This document shows positions 46,031 to 54,611 of a stretch of 64,000 bases of DNA, one piece after another. The notes under the pieces are model-generated. The model did not search any database. It worked only from the letters and a program-made list of their open reading frames with translations, and had not been told where the DNA came from. Source of the stretch: Pinus tabuliformis (Eukaryota > Streptophyta > Pinopsida > Pinales > Pinaceae); NCBI GenBank assembly GCA_031772625.1, contig CM062810.1:708277584-708341583 (forward strand). The letters are read 5' to 3'. Both the position numbers and the translations under genes were made by a program. Each line of letters starts with the position of its first letter. Within the stretch, counting starts at the first letter, position 1.

Positions 46031-48439
46031 ATGATCCCGACCAGCAGAAACATGAAAGGAGAATATGGCAAGATCAGGTACTCAAGTTGGAATTTCATCC
46101 AGGACATTTTGTTCTTTGTTGTAAATTATTTCTTCTCTTTTCCCGAGAATGTCAAGACTGTTTTGCAAAGCATACTGTATTTGAGAAGAGATCCTCGGCC
46201 TGCAGTTGATTCTTTCCCTTCGAAGATTGTGAATACCAAAGATTTGCATGCCTTTGAGCTTGATCAAGATTCTTTTTCCGAATTTTGTGATGACCATCTT
46301 CAAATTGATGAGCCCCAAGAGACCAAGACTGATCCTATACCTGCTGTACATAACCCTACACCTTGTAAAATTCCAGATCGGTATAAACCTCTTGTTTTAC
46401 CTTCGGTTCTTCATGCTTTCCCCAAAAGCTATGATCTATACTTGCCGAGGTTTGATGGTGAAAGTAAGGATGTCAACGCTGAGCAACATGTGCAGAATTT
46501 TGAGTTATTTCTTGACCTTTTTGAAGTCGATGATGAAGATGTTAGTATGAGGCTTTTTGCTCTTTCTTTGCAAGCTGAAGTTAAGAGTTGGTTCAAAACC
46601 CTGCCTGATGCAAGCATCTCAGATTTCCAGCAGTTCGTCAAAGTTTTTCTCGATAGGTGGATGATCGGGCAGAACCTTTTCTTGATTGTAGAAGAGTATA
46701 ACCAGCTAAAAAGACTACCTGGGGAGACAGTACAACAGTTTTCAGCCAGATTTAACCAAGTTTATTATTCGATGCCGGCTGATATAAGGCATACTCCTAG
46801 ATCTGCTCTCTTGCACTATCCGGGTGCCTTTGATCTGGAGATGGAGTTTCAGCTGAGAGAAAGGGATATTGCAACACTTCACGAGATGCAAAATAGTGCA
46901 GTAAGTGTAGAGGCTCATTTGTTGATCCGAAGGGCAAGGATGAAGGAAGAAGAGATGAAAAACATAGATCCGGCCGAATCAACATCTTTAGAGGTAAAGC
47001 TTGACGTTTTGGTAAGTGCAGTAGAAGAGATGATGGACAAGATCACCGCAAGGAATGATTATGATGTTCATGGCTCGCTGATTGAAGAAGAACAAGTTGC
47101 TGATCCAAAACATTTTGTTTCCCATCCTAGTTGTCATAGCACTCATAGTGATTGTTTTGTAGATCATCTAGGAGAAGAAAGAACTGTTGATATGATCTGC
47201 ATGCTTGATGATATGTTTTATACCGTTGATTTGCCTCAGTTTGATGAGTATGATGATGATTATGTTCTCCAAACAGAAGCTAATCTTGCAGACAAATCAG
47301 CAGCTAGTTTGTGGGAGGAGGAAGTTCATTTTCAGCAGCTTGAATACAATGTTCAGTCATCACATATCAGCTATGACAGTGACGAGGAAAGTGCAGCAAA
47401 GTTTGACGTAAGTGAAGGATCTTTGCCTTTTTGTTTTGATTCATGTCAGTTCATCAGAGACAACTTCCATGAAATTAGAAATCCGCTGTCAACAAGTCTT
47501 GATCTAGACCATCTTGAAGGCAATAAAAACCTTGTTCCAGACTTTACATATTCAGATTTGCAGTCCCCAAATGCCATTGGTTTTCAAGTTGCAGATGAAG
47601 GCATGGAAGTTGACATATTTGATCAAATGATACAAGAAGGTTCCCTACCTTTTTGTTTCGAATCATTTCAGTTTTTGAAGGGTAGGTTGTATAGTAAATC
47701 TTTAAATGGACAGCCTATAACAAATCAGCAATCTCTCAGTGTTAATGTTGAGGACGAGACAAATAACAAAATTCTTGAGCAGCTTGTAGCATCAGATTTG
47801 CAGCCACCAAATGAAATTGAAGGGCAGATTATAGATGAAGGTGTGGCAGCCGAAATACCTGATTTGATGATGCAAGAAGATTCTATACCCTTTTGTTTCA
47901 AAGCATTTCAGTTTATAAGGCAGAATTCTCATAAAATCTCTCAAGAACAAGATGAGCAGCATGTAGGCAATCATGTAATCACAATGGAACCAATAGAAAT
48001 GGGATTGCAACAGTCTTTTCAAGCTTTTCATGATCCAATTGCTGATGTTTTGGATGAAGTTTGCAGTCAAAGTCTTTCTCCATTGACCACATGTGAGCTT
48101 GAAACATGTGCTGATATGAATTTGATCCAGCAGTCAGTTTCTTTGTCATTTTCAACAGAGGTCTCGTCACAAGGATCAGATCACAATTCATGGTATGAGG
48201 AAAAGAGAAGTAATCCATTCGATGAGCTAAGTCCCAGTGTGCTTGAATTTCATGATCCTTATGCAGTGTTTTTGGAGGTGGATAGAGAATTCATATCTTT
48301 CAACGGATCTGTTTCTAAGTTGTCATGGGAGTTGCCTTTCAGTAGTTCTCTCTTGTTATTCATAAGCGAGAACTTGTGGAGAATTCGAATAGCAGACGGG
48401 ATACTTACTTGGTTGCACTGGTTGTTTTATTTCACTTGA
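46031..48439 (+). CDS. Gag-type protein, 802 aa, with repeated C-terminal region
   Basis: Single intact ORF filling most of the interior. Residues 18-38 are hydrophobic (NFIQDILFFVVNYFFSF). About 125-305 is a retrotransposon gag core: LPRFDGES, MRLFALSLQAEVKSWF, FLDRW, LPGETVQQFSARF. There is no CCHC zinc knuckle. A long acidic region follows. Near 462, 536 and 616 three copies of (E)(G/D)S(L/I)PFCF..(C/F)QF occur, spaced 74 and 80 residues, each preceded by an acidic D.MMQ-like run in copies 2 and 3. FHDP-A motifs lie near 666 and 740, and the last 40 residues are rich in Trp, Leu and Phe. ATG 46031 is the first in-frame Met after the leader. The gag core would form the particle; the C-terminal role is unknown. 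Length is well above ordinary Gag. Confidence 0.85.
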   Translation: MIPTSRNMKGEYGKIRYSSWNFIQDILFFVVNYFFSFPENVKTVLQSILYLRRDPRPAVDSFPSKIVNTKDLHAFELDQDSFSEFCDDHLQIDEPQETKTDPIPAVHNPTPCKIPDRYKPLVLPSVLHAFPKSYDLYLPRFDGESKDVNAEQHVQNFELFLDLFEVDDEDVSMRLFALSLQAEVKSWFKTLPDASISDFQQFVKVFLDRWMIGQNLFLIVEEYNQLKRLPGETVQQFSARFNQVYYSMPADIRHTPRSALLHYPGAFDLEMEFQLRERDIATLHEMQNSAVSVEAHLLIRRARMKEEEMKNIDPAESTSLEVKLDVLVSAVEEMMDKITARNDYDVHGSLIEEEQVADPKHFVSHPSCHSTHSDCFVDHLGEERTVDMICMLDDMFYTVDLPQFDEYDDDYVLQTEANLADKSAASLWEEEVHFQQLEYNVQSSHISYDSDEESAAKFDVSEGSLPFCFDSCQFIRDNFHEIRNPLSTSLDLDHLEGNKNLVPDFTYSDLQSPNAIGFQVADEGMEVDIFDQMIQEGSLPFCFESFQFLKGRLYSKSLNGQPITNQQSLSVNVEDETNNKILEQLVASDLQPPNEIEGQIIDEGVAAEIPDLMMQEDSIPFCFKAFQFIRQNSHKISQEQDEQHVGNHVITMEPIEMGLQQSFQAFHDPIADVLDEVCSQSLSPLTTCELETCADMNLIQQSVSLSFSTEVSSQGSDHNSWYEEKRSNPFDELSPSVLEFHDPYAVFLEVDREFISFNGSVSKLSWELPFSSSLLLFISENLWRIRIADGILTWLHWLFYFT

Positions 48440-48636
48440 TCAGGTGATGAATGAAACTGTTAGAGTAGGTTGTGATGAATAAGCTCCACTTTGAGCATCA
48501 TTTTCAGTTTGTTGGTTGTGTTTAAGTATCGAGTCAGTTTCTAGTTGAGTCATAAGTCCTTTATGAGTCAATTTTTAGTCTTGTTGTTAAGTTAGTTCGT
48601 GTCAGTTTTCAGTCATGCATTTCAGCTTGAGTTTAT
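48440..48636 (+). other. 3' untranslated interior of the TR-GAG-like element
   Basis: About 200 bp rich in AGTCAGTTT/GAGTCA phrases (GAGTCAGTTTCTAG, GAGTCATAAG, GAGTCAATTTTTAG). No ORF, and no purine tract of the kind expected before a 3' LTR. Confidence 0.6.
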
Positions 48637-48730
48637 GACTCCATTGCCCAATGAGTAAGGCACTGGTCTGCTCTCCCAGAGGTCTAGGGTTCTTGGCACC
48701 TCCAATGAGCTACCATCCCCATTGGAGCCA
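48637..48730 (+). pseudogene. tRNA-Arg-like sequence abutting the 3' LTR
   Basis: Begins GACTCCATTGCCCAATGAGT, which matches the 5' half of plant tRNA-Arg (acceptor strand, D arm) with few changes, continues with AAGGCACTGGTCT and CCAGAGGTCTAGGGTTC (anticodon arm and T arm), has about 22 extra bases in the T loop, then ATCCCCATTGGAGCCA ending in CCA. One base later the LTR starts. The anticodon loop is altered and the fold interrupted, so it is not a working tRNA gene. It corresponds to the element's own presumed primer tRNA. Confidence 0.65.
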
Positions 48731-49346
48731 ATGTTAGTGTCGGTCTTGAGCCCTCCATCGGTGATCAAAAGCTCTTTGCATGTGCATAGGTAGGTGTCTC
48801 ATCAGTATCAGTTTTGCATCCCGTTAGGCATGCCATAAAACTGATGGAGGAGCTGGTCCTTGTTCCCTTCTTGGCTTTGCTGGATCAGGACATATCATTT
48901 AATGAGCTTGTGTTACACTTGTTTTATTTTTGTCTTGAAGTCCCAAGTCTTAGGTCTAGGGTTTTGGTCAAAAATCACTGCAAGGTCATGAGTCAGAGGT
49001 CCATAGTCCCCAGCAAGCCGGAAGGAGGTATGTAAATATGTTCCATTGATATTTTTCATCAGGTACAGCTCATTTATACCTTGGATTTAAAAACCCTGTT
49101 TTTAAACCCAAGGTCATGTGAAATTTGCAAAAAATAAGGAAAATTTTCAAAATTCTTCAAAATGCCGCAATAACCCTGGTCTCCTTGCCAGAGTCCATCA
49201 GATGGTCAACCTGCAAAAAGAACGGGGTTAAAGCACTCGAAAGATCAAATTCAGGACAAAGTGAACTCAAAACAGTGTTAAAAGTGAATGTCAAAACAAA
49301 AACATTAGAAAGTGGGTTTGGTAAGTTAATTTTTTCAAATTGGGCC

Positions 49347-49355
49347 TATAAATAG
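49347..49355 (+). promoter_or_regulatory. Candidate TATA box in 3' LTR
   Basis: TATAAATAG, a better consensus than the 5' LTR copy. It could drive read-out into flanking DNA. Confidence 0.5.
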
Positions 49356-49457
49356 TAAATTTCCTTCTAAACAGCCTCATTATGCATTTGAGAGCTTGCA
49401 AAAACGAGTGAGAGGTCAAAAGAGGCGATTTGCAGAAAGTTGGAGTCATTCTCAGGG

Positions 49458-49597
49458 GCGCGACCACTCAGGCTCAGTGCGCGACCAGTTGGGTAGGGCG
49501 CGACCACTCAGCGACCCCTCTGCAGTGTATTTTTCTAAAGGGCGCGACCACTCAGGCAGGGCGCGACCACTCAAAGCAGGGGCGCGACCACTCAAGC
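49458..49597 (+). repeat. GCGCGACCACTCA repeat cluster, 3' LTR
   Basis: Six copies, one more than the 5' LTR (extra unit around 49560-49585, CAAAGCAGGGGCGCGACC). Further copies at about 50932 and 51258-51290. Confidence 0.9.
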
Positions 49598-50734
49598 TAT
49601 CTTCTACAGAACCACTCCAAATTGACTAAATCGCCCTCTTGCTTGCTCAACTGATCGAGGTAGGGTCTTCTAGTGCGTTTGAATGCTTGAAACATGAAAT
49701 GATGGGCTTGCATATATATGTTTATCACCAAGAAATGTAAGGAGAAATGGATTTGGGTGATTGCTTGTTCATGTAGGCATTATGCTAGGGTTGATGTTTT
49801 TTCAAGGCTTTAAATCCCTATTTATTCCCTCCTTGTTTCCTATTAAATTCACAAATGTCATAATATGTTTATATCTTATCTCATTTGCAATAAATACTAA
49901 ATCTCTCATCCCAAAATTCCTAAAACCCTATCCCTCCCCCAAATCCCTTTACAAAACCCTAATCCCCTTTCATGTATTCTACCCAAACCCTACTACCCTC
50001 CACACGGCAAGGAAAATAAATGAACAACAGCAAGGATAAAAAATGTTATGTAAAAAGAGAAAAGAGCAATAATATGGCAAAATGACCAAATAAAAAAAAA
50101 AGATATTGCTGTGCATAGTCATTACAAAACAGAGAACATATTTGCTGTGTATATTCAAAGCAAAAACAAAGAAATGCAGCTGTGTATATTTATAAAAAGG
50201 ACATATTGCTGTGAATGGTGATTACAAAATCATGTTGTTGTGTCTCCCAAAACCATAAGCCCTGTTTTCCCTTTTATCCCTAATATCCATGTTTAAATAA
50301 AATCCCATTTCCCCTTATAACCAAATGTACATGAATCCCTTTGAAAAAATAGAGTTTGCCCTAAGATGTACATTAGAAGACAAAAAATCAAATGAACAAT
50401 GCTGTCCCATACCCCTATTATACATGCTGTCCCTTACTCCTGTTGCATATGCATGTCCTTTCCCTTGATGACTATCATACATATTTTCCCTAATAAAGTA
50501 TTTCTTTGCAAATGATTTCCTAATGATGGAAGATGAGATGATATGTTTGACATTTTGTGAATTATCCCTTAAAAATCCCTGTTTTTACATATTTTCCCAT
50601 TCCTTATTAAAAATCCCTCCCCTAACATTTCCCTTATGATTTTTTCCCCTTGAAATCAGCATACTTCTCAGTATTTTTGCAGGCAAGGGCAGCAGTTTAC
50701 TTTATCTATTTTCTCCACTTTGCTCAAAAGCACC

Positions 50735-50863
50735 ATGTCAACCACTGAAACCTATGAGCAAGGTGATGACTGGTCTTCTTCCACAGAGGTTGAGGTACAG
50801 CGGAGGCCTCGTAGGGGAGGCAAAGGTGGTCATCATGAAAGAGAGGAGCCCAAGAAATTTTGA
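50735..50863 (+). CDS. 42-codon LTR small ORF (3' LTR copy)
   Basis: Same frame and length as 44147-44275 with two replacements. Being in the 3' LTR it would normally lie in or beyond the transcript end. Confidence 0.25.
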   Translation: MSTTETYEQGDDWSSSTEVEVQRRPRRGGKGGHHEREEPKKF

Positions 50864-52293
50864 GAGTTTTGAGGCATTTTTAGCATTTTTGAGAATTTTA
50901 CAGGTTTTGGCCATTTGAGTGGTCTCACCCCGCGCGCGACCAGTCATGGGGAGAGCTCAGAACGGGGAAAACTCTACATTTTTGGAATTGTCATGCAAAA
51001 ATACACTTGTTTATGGATGGGTTTCAGATTTTATGAAGATTTGGGCTTCCAAAAGCTCAAAATACATGCAAATTTTGACTTTCTGCCCCTTTTTTGAGTT
51101 GCAGAAAGCTGCCTTGGGAGAAATGACTTTTGAGGGTCAAATCAACTCCAAATTCAAAAATTCCGGTGGGATTGGAAAGTAGACTCGCAGACCTTTCCAA
51201 TGAGCTATCTTGCACCTGATTTGGACACCGGGAAGGCCCTCAAACAGAGCTGTCAATGCGCGCGACCAGTCAAAGTGAGGGGCGCGACCACTCAGGGAAA
51301 TTTCACTGTTTTGACCAGTTCGGCCAGCAAAACATTGTTTTTACTTGGGTTGACTTTTTAGGCATGTAAATGATGGATTTTTGTGTAATTTTCATAGCAC
51401 TTGGACACATTTACTCTCCTTTGACACTTCTAGAAGTTTCTTTGATGTAAATAGTGAATATTTAATGCATGGATAAATTACCTAAGTTTTAGAGGCAAGT
51501 TGTTTTGACTGCCTATTATCTAGTGCTCAGTTTAGAATTAGTTGAAACAGCTCCTAGGAAGCTGAGCTCGACCCCTAGAGGTGGGGAAAGGAGTTAGATT
51601 ATCTATATTATGCCTTCTCTTGCTCATTTTCATGGTTGGACTCTTGAGGGAGAAACTCCTATTCTATATTTTACTTGTATCTCTGCAATTTGAGGAAAAG
51701 GAAGACCAGGGTTTTGCAGACATCATTGGGATTCTTGTGGACTTTTGTATTGATGGTGTGTTCTCTTATTGTAATTGTAAGTGTGTTTATGTGTTCCATC
51801 CCTTTCTTTACTGCTGCTAATTAAACAAATGAAGTGATAAAGTTTGAATTCATGCTTGCCATGCTCAGCTTTCAAATTTGTTTAATGTTTATGTTTTCCA
51901 CTGTCTAGAGAGGATTCAAAGTCATTGTTTGCCCTCTTTAGCTTCTCTTTTTTCTTCCTTGATCATCCATCTCAGCTAAAGGCATTAGCACAAACTCCTA
52001 CCTTGCCCCAAAGACCCACCTGCAAAAACTGAGCTCAATCCCCGCACCCTGAATTGCACTCCCTCCAATTGCCACCAAAAACCCCAAAAAACTTTAAATC
52101 AACCCTCCTTATCAGTTTACTAGCCTAATATCAGTGTTCCTAATTGGGTCAGCTCATCCTATTGAAAGATCTACCGAGTTTGACCGGAGAGAGCCTTCTC
52201 ATACCCCGTAGGGCTAGCTACGAGGTGAAATGGTTTGATGTTGCCTTGAAGGTTTACCTTCCTCAGCGTAGGGTGAAATCTCAAGCGCTAACA

Positions 52294-52501
52294 ATAAGTA
52301 AACTCAATACTCAATTATCAAATGACAAGATATACCTTTAGATTGGGGAGGCCCATCTTCGAACATACGATCAATACAGGTGGGTGAGGGACCACATGGT
52401 TGGCTCAGGTGGCAGAGAAATGGCACAACAAGCTAGTAGGAGGATGCAAGAGGCTGTTGGTTGCTGGCTGAGGTTCATCCTGGAGAAAAATTTCTCCTGG
52501 G
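52294..52501. other. Extra DNA within the split LTR, right side
   Basis: Opens with the ATAAG target duplication and runs to a near-palindrome GGAGAAAAATTTCTCC at about 52482. Continuation of 40666-42179 once the young element is removed. No gene. Confidence 0.5.
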
Positions 52502-52529
52502 GATATCACCCACGAAGTGGTGGGTAACA
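52502..52529 (-). repeat. Left LTR of the old gag-only element, terminal part
   Basis: GATATCACCCACGAAGTGGT.. to GGGTAACA, the same 3' segment that closes the right LTR at 56165-56189. It marks where the left LTR resumes. Confidence 0.85.
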
Positions 52530-53426
52530 TCTGGCTCCAACTAGAACGTGATCTCTCAAAGAAGTAGACGAAGTTGCTTGAATGGGAGGTCACGAGAACT
52601 CCAACAATATCTTGGTCACCGTAGACCTGTTATCTGCACATGTTAAAGATCAAAGCCACGAGGCAACATGTTTTTCACGGTGTCTTACGATCTCCCATGC
52701 TTAATGTTATCCCATAAACCAACAAGAAAATAAAATATGCAAATATGCATCTATCTACCATGAGAAAAATCATATGATGTTATTTCTAATGCAGAAATCA
52801 GCCTGCAATGCATCCTACCCTAACATGTATGTAATAATGTTAATACTGTGTAATCATAAATCCAGTGTAACCAACATATCATCATACCAATATACATGTG
52901 CCTGCTAGTATGATTACTCATGTAGCAAATCCCAAAGAGAATGTGGTTACAATTACATAGAGGATGAAGCGGGTGGGAGGTGGGAAAATAAGATCTCCAT
53001 TCGAGGTAAAAGGAAACCTTAGGAGAAGGAAAATAAGTCAATCTAGAAGTGTAGGGATTTCCCTCTAAGTACACAGTGGTGGAGTGAAAGATCGCTATCA
53101 AGAACTCCCTATCACAATCATTGTTTATAATATTATGCTTTGCAGGTGCCATAAGGTCATGATGAGAGGGGAACCAAGGGTGAGGGAAAGGGAAGGGTGG
53201 GGTGCAACAAATAGGTTGCTCACGGTGGTGGCCACATCGGAGAGGTGAGGTTATGGAGTGTTCACAATTGTGAGGATATGCCTAGGCTCACTTGAGATTA
53301 TATGGAAAGGGGTGAGGGAATCACTTGAGGAAGACTCAAAGTGATGAATGAGAGGAAAAGGAAAAGGGGAGGGCAAAGTGTCATATCTAACGGGTTTTTC
53401 TTCCCCAAAATCATATTTTAAAGGTT
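52530..53426 (-). other. 3' interior of the old gag-only element
   Basis: No protein motif. A 110-codon and a 60-codon minus-strand open frame are unsupported. No polymerase sequence. Adjacent to the LTR the minus strand is not clearly purine-rich, so the PPT is not identified. Confidence 0.6.
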
Positions 53427-54407
53427 TCACCAATTTGAATATGGAATCATAGGTAGGAGCCTAAAGATTGGGCTTTCCCTAAAAGGATAATCGATTACTT
53501 CAAACCGCCCCTCTTCATGCAAGGGAAAGTTATGATTCTCCTTCTCAAGGGCATCAATGGGTGTGTCATCATAAATAATGCCTGAGAGAAAGGGAAAACC
53601 AATCTCAGCCTCATCCTCTTTGTTGGTATCATAAATGGGAGAACAATTGAATTGAGGACCAACAATTTCCCATTTCTCCTTTTCAATGTGAAAATAATCT
53701 CCAATGTCATTTTCTAAGGAGCCCATGGGATCACCTCCCTCAAGGTTTTCAAAAGGCGAGTCATCAGGAGTGATATCCTTGAGAAAGGTAAGGTTTGTCT
53801 CATCTTTATTTTCCATAGTCTCATCTTCCCTAACACGCGTGTTCATATAATCATGTGGACCCAACGAAGACTCATCTTCAAAGCTACCTCCAAGCACTTT
53901 AGTGAGATCTTCCTTTGGGGCTTTATCACATGTAACAGGAGGAGGGTTCTCTTTAGAAATTAAAGGGGAACTTGAGACATGTTCCTCACCTTTACCAAGA
54001 TCCTTTTCAAGAATACTCCTTTCATTACGTAGCTTTTCCATAGAGGCGTCTCTGAGATCCTCCCACTCTTCATGAGGGATGCCACCCCATCTTTCAGGAA
54101 AAATACCTTCAAATTTGTCATAATCAGTGGTAATCTCATGAGGGAGGGTATTATACCAATCTTTAACTTGACCTTCAAGTGATAAGGCCAATAATCTCAT
54201 AATTGTGTTTTCATTGCCAATCCTTAGTGGGGCTAAGACCCAAAAGAAGTCATCAAGATGTACATTGGGATCTTGGTTGGGACTCCCTTTGAACTTAGGC
54301 ATCCAACCTTTGATCCATGCTTTGATTTTTGGGTGCTCTAGTACTTCTTCAGTACTAAGGTTTTTATAGGGAGAAGGGGGAAAACTCTGCTCCTCGAGAT
54401 AGTCCAT
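53427..54407 (-). CDS. Gag-like protein, 326 codons, old element
   Basis: Starts MDYLEEQSFPPSPYKNLSTE. Residues about 25-125 form a gag core: WIKGWMPKFKGSPNQDP, HLDDFFWVLAPLRIGNENTI, MRLLALSLEGQVKDWYNTLP. The MRL.ALSL..(Q/E)VK.W..TLP pattern is shared with the Gag at 46031, so the two are distant relatives. The rest is acidic, with short recurring DDTPIDALE/DDSPFENLE phrases, and without a zinc knuckle. The ORF may have lost its original end; a 60-codon frame follows in another phase. Confidence 0.7.
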   Translation of the reverse strand: MDYLEEQSFPPSPYKNLSTEEVLEHPKIKAWIKGWMPKFKGSPNQDPNVHLDDFFWVLAPLRIGNENTIMRLLALSLEGQVKDWYNTLPHEITTDYDKFEGIFPERWGGIPHEEWEDLRDASMEKLRNERSILEKDLGKGEEHVSSSPLISKENPPPVTCDKAPKEDLTKVLGGSFEDESSLGPHDYMNTRVREDETMENKDETNLTFLKDITPDDSPFENLEGGDPMGSLENDIGDYFHIEKEKWEIVGPQFNCSPIYDTNKEDEAEIGFPFLSGIIYDDTPIDALEKENHNFPLHEEGRFEVIDYPFRESPIFRLLPMIPYSNW

Positions 54408-54590
54408 TTCTTATGATTTTGTAAAAACGGAGTCGTTAGGGTGAATGTAGATGCCTTAATAGATGCTTGCTTCACCCTATAAGCATTAACTTTGAAGTTC
54501 AATGAAGAACTAGGGCTTCATTCTTCCAATGGAGTCACCGATGATAATATGTCAATATGTCATATGGGGAACAATACACACATATCGCAT

Positions 54591-54607
54591 CCCTGACAAT
54601 CGTGCCA
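54591..54607 (-). promoter_or_regulatory. Primer-binding site, degraded tRNA-Asp type
   Basis: Minus strand TGGCACGATTGTCAGGG, four bases from the 5' LTR. Resembles the complement of the tRNA-Asp 3' end (TGGCGCCGTTGCCGGGG) with several mismatches, mostly G/C to A/T. Confidence 0.5.
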
Positions 54608-54611
54608 GAAA

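Larger units (their letters stand above)
42180..52293 (+). mobile_element. TR-GAG-like non-autonomous LTR retrotransposon (young, gag only)
   Basis: 10,114 bp flanked by the perfect 5-bp duplication ATAAG (42175-42179, 52294-52298). LTRs of 3527 and 3562 bp run TGTTAGTGTCGG to AAGCGCTAACA and look nearly identical by eye apart from small indels, indicating a recent insertion. The 3.0-kb interior has a tRNA-Arg-type PBS, one intact 802-codon Gag-type ORF, and nothing resembling protease, RT, RNase H or integrase. Long LTRs, Arg-type PBS and gag sequence suggest descent from a large Tat/Ogre-type Gypsy element. This structure fits TR-GAG elements, which must borrow a polymerase in trans. Confidence 0.9.
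48732..52293 (+). repeat. 3' LTR of the TR-GAG-like element
   Basis: TGTTAGTGTCGG to GCGCTAACA, 3562 bp. Differs from the 5' LTR by sparse substitutions, a ~15-bp indel near 48790 (GGTGTCTCATCA), and one additional GCGCGACCACTCA unit. Confidence 0.95.

Noticed and set aside
48637-48730. Functional tRNA-Arg gene
   Set aside because: Anticodon loop altered and about 22 extra bases in the T loop; encoded CCA and position at the LTR edge argue for element-derived sequence.
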